From assembly GCA_934096405.1 (NCBI GenBank), contig CAKOLW010000010.1, positions 1-42,620 on the forward strand: a DNA stretch of 42,620 bases, written 5' to 3'. Source of the stretch: an uncultured Bacilli bacterium. GTDB taxonomy: Bacteria; Bacillota_I; Bacilli_A; RF39; UBA660. Made by a program: the position numbers and the translations under genes. The first letter of the stretch is position 1; each line of letters opens with the position of its first letter. The notes under the pieces were generated by a model. That model saw nothing but the letters and a program-made list of their open reading frames with translations, was not told the origin of the DNA and made no database searches. Of the stretch, positions 39,516 to 42,620 are shown in pieces.

Positions 39516-41630
39516 ATGAAGAATTTCAAAAAAATTGTAATAACTTTTATTGGTAGTTTTCTTGTATTAATTCCATCAATTTTACTAGCAGATACCGTAA
39601 AAGTTAGTAATGAGAAAGATCTTATTGATGCAATTGAAAAAAATAATACTGTTATATTAAGTAATGATATAGAGGTTAAAAATACAATTGTTGTTAATGA
39701 GAATCTAAATGTTACTATTGATTTAAATGGTAAAACATTAACTCTTGGTGGAAAAGCTATTGATATTTATGGTAAATTGAATATCATTGGTTCAGGAATT
39801 ATTTCTGGCGATTGTCCAGGTAGTTCAAGCATTTGGTTAAATGCGTTAGATGATAAAACTGCATCTGAAAAAGTAGTTTTAAGTGTAGGAAAGGATGTAA
39901 CTATTAATACAAGTGGATATGCTATTGGTATTTGGTATGCTACTAAGACTTCTGGATATGGAACTGTAGTTAATTTTAATGGTACTATAAATGCAAGAGG
40001 TGAAGAAGCAAATGGTATTACAATTAATGGTTTTATTCAAAATGAAGGAAGTATAGTAAATGCACCAATATTTAATTTCGGTGAAACTGCTGTTATTAAG
40101 TCTGATAATTTTGTATTCTATGCTGCTGGTATTGGAACATGGAATATTAAAGGTGGATATTATGAAGGTAGTGATGTACTTGGAATTAAAAGCGGTAAAA
40201 TAAAAGTTGAAAATGCCACATTTAAAGCAACAGGTGAGGCTAAAACTGGTACATATAATGGTAATGGGATAAATTCTACTGGTTCTGCACTTCAAATTGA
40301 ATCAAATAATGGATATGCTGGTAATATATCAATATCTATTAAAGATAGTAAATTTGAGAGTGTAAATGGAAATGCTTTTTATCATTATTTTGCACCAAAA
40401 AATAATGGCGAGATTGTTAAAAATTCCTTACTTGATTTAACTATTGATGGAGTTGATTTTAAGGGTGGAATTGAATTTGTTGAAAAAGATAATATAACAA
40501 TAGAATCAGGTAAATTTACTAGTTCAATATTTAAATATTTAAAGAATGGATATATTGAAAAAAAAGAAGATGAAACTTATTCTGTAATCAATATTATAGG
40601 AACTGGTAATGGGTTATTAATTAATGGAAAGCCTAATATTGAATATATTAAACCTGGTAGTGAAGTAACTATTAGTACAATGGGTATGTATGAATTAGAA
40701 GGTTTAGATGTAACAACAGCTGATGATGAAAAAGTAACTGTTAAAGATGGTAAGTTTATAATGCCTAACAAACTTGTTAGAGTAAACGCTAAAACAATTA
40801 AATTATATGAAATACTATATGATTCAAATGCAAATGCAGAAGTTACTTTTACAGTAGATGGAAAAGCAAATGATATTGCTAAGGCTGGAGCTAAAGTCAA
40901 ATTTAGTTATACTGTGAAAGATGGTTATGTTGTTAAAAGTATTTCTTTAATAAACACTGATACTGACGAAGAAGTAGAAGTAAAAGATAATGCTTTCACA
41001 ATGCCAGAAGGTTCAGTAGAGTTAAAAATAATTACTGAAACTAAGGGAATTATTAAAGAAGTAACTAAACCTATAGAAGTTAGTAAAGATATTGATAAAG
41101 ATGTAGTAGAAGATTTATCTAAAGTTAAAGTAGATAACTCAAATACAGGATTAGTTGAAGCAGTAGATACTTCAAAATTAGATGGTATTACTGAGACAGA
41201 TAAAGTAGAAATGTCAATAAGTACAAAACTTGAAAGTTATGATAAAGAGAAAAATACACTTGTATTTGAAATTAAACCTATTTATAGTGTAAACGGCGTA
41301 ACTAAAGGAATTATACCTAATAGTGCTCTTTCAAAAACTATTAAAATAGAATTACCTGTACCAAGTGATGTTACTGATACTCATGTAAAAGTAATACATA
41401 AGTCTGGAGATAAAATTCTTGACACAAAATCTTATGAAATTAAAACTAGAGATGGTAAGAAGTATATTACTATTGAAACTGAAAGTTTTTCAACATTTGA
41501 ATTAAGCTTCTATACACCATCTAATACTGAAAATCCTAAAACAGGGGATAGTATTATGCTATATGCTAGTGCATTCTTAATTTCATTATTAGGTATTTCA
41601 GCTATAGTTGTTGTAAAGAAACACTTTTAA
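39516..41630 (+). CDS. Sortase-anchored beta-helix surface protein
   Basis: 704 residues from the ATG at 39516, after GGAAGAGG; the open frame extends to 39417 but the signal peptide begins here. Signal peptide about 1-27 (KK start, hydrophobic core, cleavage near LLADT). Residues about 30-360 have the repeating short-strand pattern with regular Asn, Gly and Ile/Val (IDLNGKTLTLGGKAIDIYGKLNIIGSG) of a right-handed beta-helix, related to pectate-lyase-like adhesins. About 400-530 holds two beta-sandwich bacterial repeats, and then a further domain of about 110 residues. C-terminus: N673-P-K-T-G677, a membrane helix (about 680-700) and KKHF, a complete cell-wall sorting signal. No enzyme residues can be assigned. 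Probably an adhesin. No sortase gene lies in the window. Confidence 0.82.
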   Translation: MKNFKKIVITFIGSFLVLIPSILLADTVKVSNEKDLIDAIEKNNTVILSNDIEVKNTIVVNENLNVTIDLNGKTLTLGGKAIDIYGKLNIIGSGIISGDCPGSSSIWLNALDDKTASEKVVLSVGKDVTINTSGYAIGIWYATKTSGYGTVVNFNGTINARGEEANGITINGFIQNEGSIVNAPIFNFGETAVIKSDNFVFYAAGIGTWNIKGGYYEGSDVLGIKSGKIKVENATFKATGEAKTGTYNGNGINSTGSALQIESNNGYAGNISISIKDSKFESVNGNAFYHYFAPKNNGEIVKNSLLDLTIDGVDFKGGIEFVEKDNITIESGKFTSSIFKYLKNGYIEKKEDETYSVINIIGTGNGLLINGKPNIEYIKPGSEVTISTMGMYELEGLDVTTADDEKVTVKDGKFIMPNKLVRVNAKTIKLYEILYDSNANAEVTFTVDGKANDIAKAGAKVKFSYTVKDGYVVKSISLINTDTDEEVEVKDNAFTMPEGSVELKIITETKGIIKEVTKPIEVSKDIDKDVVEDLSKVKVDNSNTGLVEAVDTSKLDGITETDKVEMSISTKLESYDKEKNTLVFEIKPIYSVNGVTKGIIPNSALSKTIKIELPVPSDVTDTHVKVIHKSGDKILDTKSYEIKTRDGKKYITIETESFSTFELSFYTPSNTENPKTGDSIMLYASAFLISLLGISAIVVVKKHF
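40285..40361 (+). repeat. 77-bp block identical in the two surface genes, copy 1
   Basis: Identical to 42544-42620 (offset 2259). Sequence just before it is only moderately similar between the genes. The match reaches the window edge in copy 2, so its true length may be greater. The translated block includes ALQIESNNGYAGNISISI. Confidence 0.92.
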
Positions 41631-41641
41631 TTATTAAATAT

Positions 41642-41677
41642 AAAAATGAAGAAAATAGAAACTTCTTCATTTTTATT
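41642..41677 (+). terminator. Terminator after the first surface gene
   Basis: AAAAATGAAGAA (41642-41653) and TTCTTCATTTTT (41663-41674) form a 12-bp AT-rich stem with T-rich tail. Confidence 0.82.
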
Positions 41678-41710
41678 ATGTATAAATAAGTAAAATTTTA
41701 GGAATATTAC

Positions 41711-41738
41711 TTGAATTTTTAATTCTATGTGGTATGAT
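41711..41738 (+). promoter_or_regulatory. Promoter of the second surface gene
   Basis: TTGAAT (41711-41716) and TATGAT (41733-41738), 16-bp spacer. Ribosome site GGAAGAGG at 41751-41758 is identical to that of the upstream paralogue. Confidence 0.62.
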
Positions 41739-41765
41739 ATATACTCGAAAGGAAGAGGATTGATA

Positions 41766-42620
41766 ATGAAGAAATTCAAGAAAATTATTTTTACATTTTT
41801 ATTTGTATTATTAATGGTACCAGTTCTTAATGCTCAAAATGTAAAAACTGAACAAGAATTACAAGATGCTGTTAAAGTTGATGGCACTATAGTTCTTGAC
41901 AATGATATTGAAGTTGCTAATTCTTTAAGAATAAGTGATGGGCAAAATATTACTTTAGATTTAAATGGTAATAATATTACTTTTATTACTGAGGGTAATT
42001 CAATATATCTTTATCATGGTACATTAAATATAATAGGAAAAGGTGTTTTGAAGGAACAATTACCATATTTTTCACCAATTATAGTTAAGGGTTCTGAAAA
42101 TGTGTCAGATGTAAATTATACAACTTTAACTGTTGGGAAAGATGTAACATTAGATGGATTTTATGGATTAATGTTAGATCAATTTAGTGCAAGACAAGGT
42201 AAACCATATGCTTATGGTGTAAATGTAACTGTTTATGGTAAATTAGTTGGAGAAATGGATTCTTCAGACGCAGGTGCTGGACTTTATTTAAATGGTAGTG
42301 TTCAACACAAAGAAAATTATCCAGTTATTAATTTAGTAGGTGCTACTATAGAAAGTACTATAACTGGTGGTATTTATGCAGCTGGTTATGCAAAATGGAA
42401 TATTACTGATTCTAAGATAATTGGTACTGATTATGGTATTGGTACTAAATCAGGCATTTTTAATATTAAGAATACTACAATTAGAACTACAGGAGAAGCA
42501 CAAGAAGGTACTTATAATGGAAATGGTATTAATGGAACAGGTGCTGCACTTCAAATTGAATCAAATAATGGATATGCTGGTAATATATCAATATCTATTA
42601 AAGATAGTAAATTTGAGAGT
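41766..42620 (+). CDS. Second beta-helix surface protein (5' part; runs off the window)
   Basis: The frame is open for 285 codons from the ATG at 41766 to the last base. It starts MKKFKKIIFTFLFVLLMVPV, a signal peptide ending about residue 23 (VLNAQN). The mature part begins NVKTEQELQDAVKVDGTIVL and continues with ITLDLNGNNITFI and regular short beta strands, matching the beta-helix of the upstream protein throughout. It is a tandem paralogue with its own promoter and ribosome site. Whether it also carries an NPKTG anchor cannot be seen. Its last 77 bp are identical to 40285-40361. Confidence 0.85.
   Translation, partial: MKKFKKIIFTFLFVLLMVPVLNAQNVKTEQELQDAVKVDGTIVLDNDIEVANSLRISDGQNITLDLNGNNITFITEGNSIYLYHGTLNIIGKGVLKEQLPYFSPIIVKGSENVSDVNYTTLTVGKDVTLDGFYGLMLDQFSARQGKPYAYGVNVTVYGKLVGEMDSSDAGAGLYLNGSVQHKENYPVINLVGATIESTITGGIYAAGYAKWNITDSKIIGTDYGIGTKSGIFNIKNTTIRTTGEAQEGTYNGNGINGTGAALQIESNNGYAGNISISIKDSKFES
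42544..42620 (+). repeat. 77-bp block identical in the two surface genes, copy 2 (reaches window edge)
   Basis: See 40285-40361. A single base before the block (G42543 against T40284) is the first mismatch on the left; the right limit is outside the window. Confidence 0.9.

Noticed and set aside
39879..40295. Minus-strand open frame of 138 codons opposite the surface protein
   Set aside because: Cys/Ser/Ile-rich antisense of a Gly/Asn-rich beta-helix gene, without ribosome site or recognisable motif.
1..42620. Recoded UGA or mycoplasma-type code, because of the extreme AT bias
   Set aside because: TGA ends several genes at the expected place (3135, 15545, 24254, 25333) and TGG encodes Trp in conserved motifs. 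The standard code fits.
1..42620. tRNA, rRNA, CRISPR array or insertion sequence
   Set aside because: No cloverleaf, regular spacer-repeat pattern, transposase motif or terminal inverted repeats were seen on reading both strands. A tool search could still find a small RNA.

Overview
The window is 42.6 kb of very AT-rich bacterial DNA with tight gene packing, short intergenic gaps and nearly all genes on the + strand. TGA is used as an ordinary stop (for example at 3135 and 25333) and tryptophan is TGG, so this is the standard bacterial code and not a mycoplasma code. A full-length SpoIVA followed by the HU gene, and a CotE homologue downstream of miaB, repeat Bacillus-type gene neighbourhoods. 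Together with the base composition this suggests an uncultivated, spore-forming, low-GC Firmicute of the Bacilli side, probably a gut lineage. The taxonomic placement is inference; no rRNA or tRNA gene was seen.

Region by region. 1-3950: the tail of an unknown gene, then a four-gene Tad/Flp-type secretion-pilus operon (CpaB-like, CpaF ATPase, TadB-like, TadC-like). 3976-11686: housekeeping and sporulation genes: a small unknown, miaB, a serine beta-lactamase-fold protein without an export signal, cotE, a two-domain ThyX-like protein, and uvrA with a possible SOS box between its promoter elements. 11792-12528: a Fic AMP-transferase gene split by one frameshift at a poly-A run. 12581-16048: rpsO with a structured leader that may be autoregulatory, pnp, a small unknown and trmL. 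16057-17723: an accessory pair, an AAA+/DUF4143 ATPase behind two matching dyad operators and a convergent XRE regulator. 17877-19777: spoIVA with a sigma-E-like promoter, then HU.

19858-36700 is a surface-polysaccharide locus. It holds an LCP ligase, three stand-alone GT4 glycosyltransferases, a NodB/DUF2334-type protein, an EpsG-like polymerase, a TupA-type ATP-grasp protein, a fused GT4/ATP-grasp protein, a Wzx flippase, an acyltransferase and a DUF362 protein. A sugar-nucleotide set with its own promoters follows: UDP-glucuronate 4-epimerase-like, UDP-glucose dehydrogenase and GalE. These last genes would supply UDP-GlcA, UDP-GalA and UDP-Gal, so an acidic uronic-acid-containing polymer is likely. 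No initiating phosphoglycosyl transferase and no Wzd/Wze kinase pair lies inside the window. The ATP-grasp domain is present twice as a 793-bp direct repeat with only two mismatches, a clear sign of recent gene conversion or duplication.

36793-42620 is a surface-signalling and adhesin region: an HPt-receiver phosphotransfer protein, a membrane-tethered C39-type cysteine peptidase with a coiled-coil stalk, a 90-residue membrane coiled-coil protein, an unknown membrane-anchored protein, and two tandem beta-helix surface proteins. The complete one ends in an NPKTG sortase-type signal; the second runs off the window. The two adhesin genes share a 77-bp identical block inside otherwise diverged sequence. 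No gene-free stretch longer than about 150 bp occurs.
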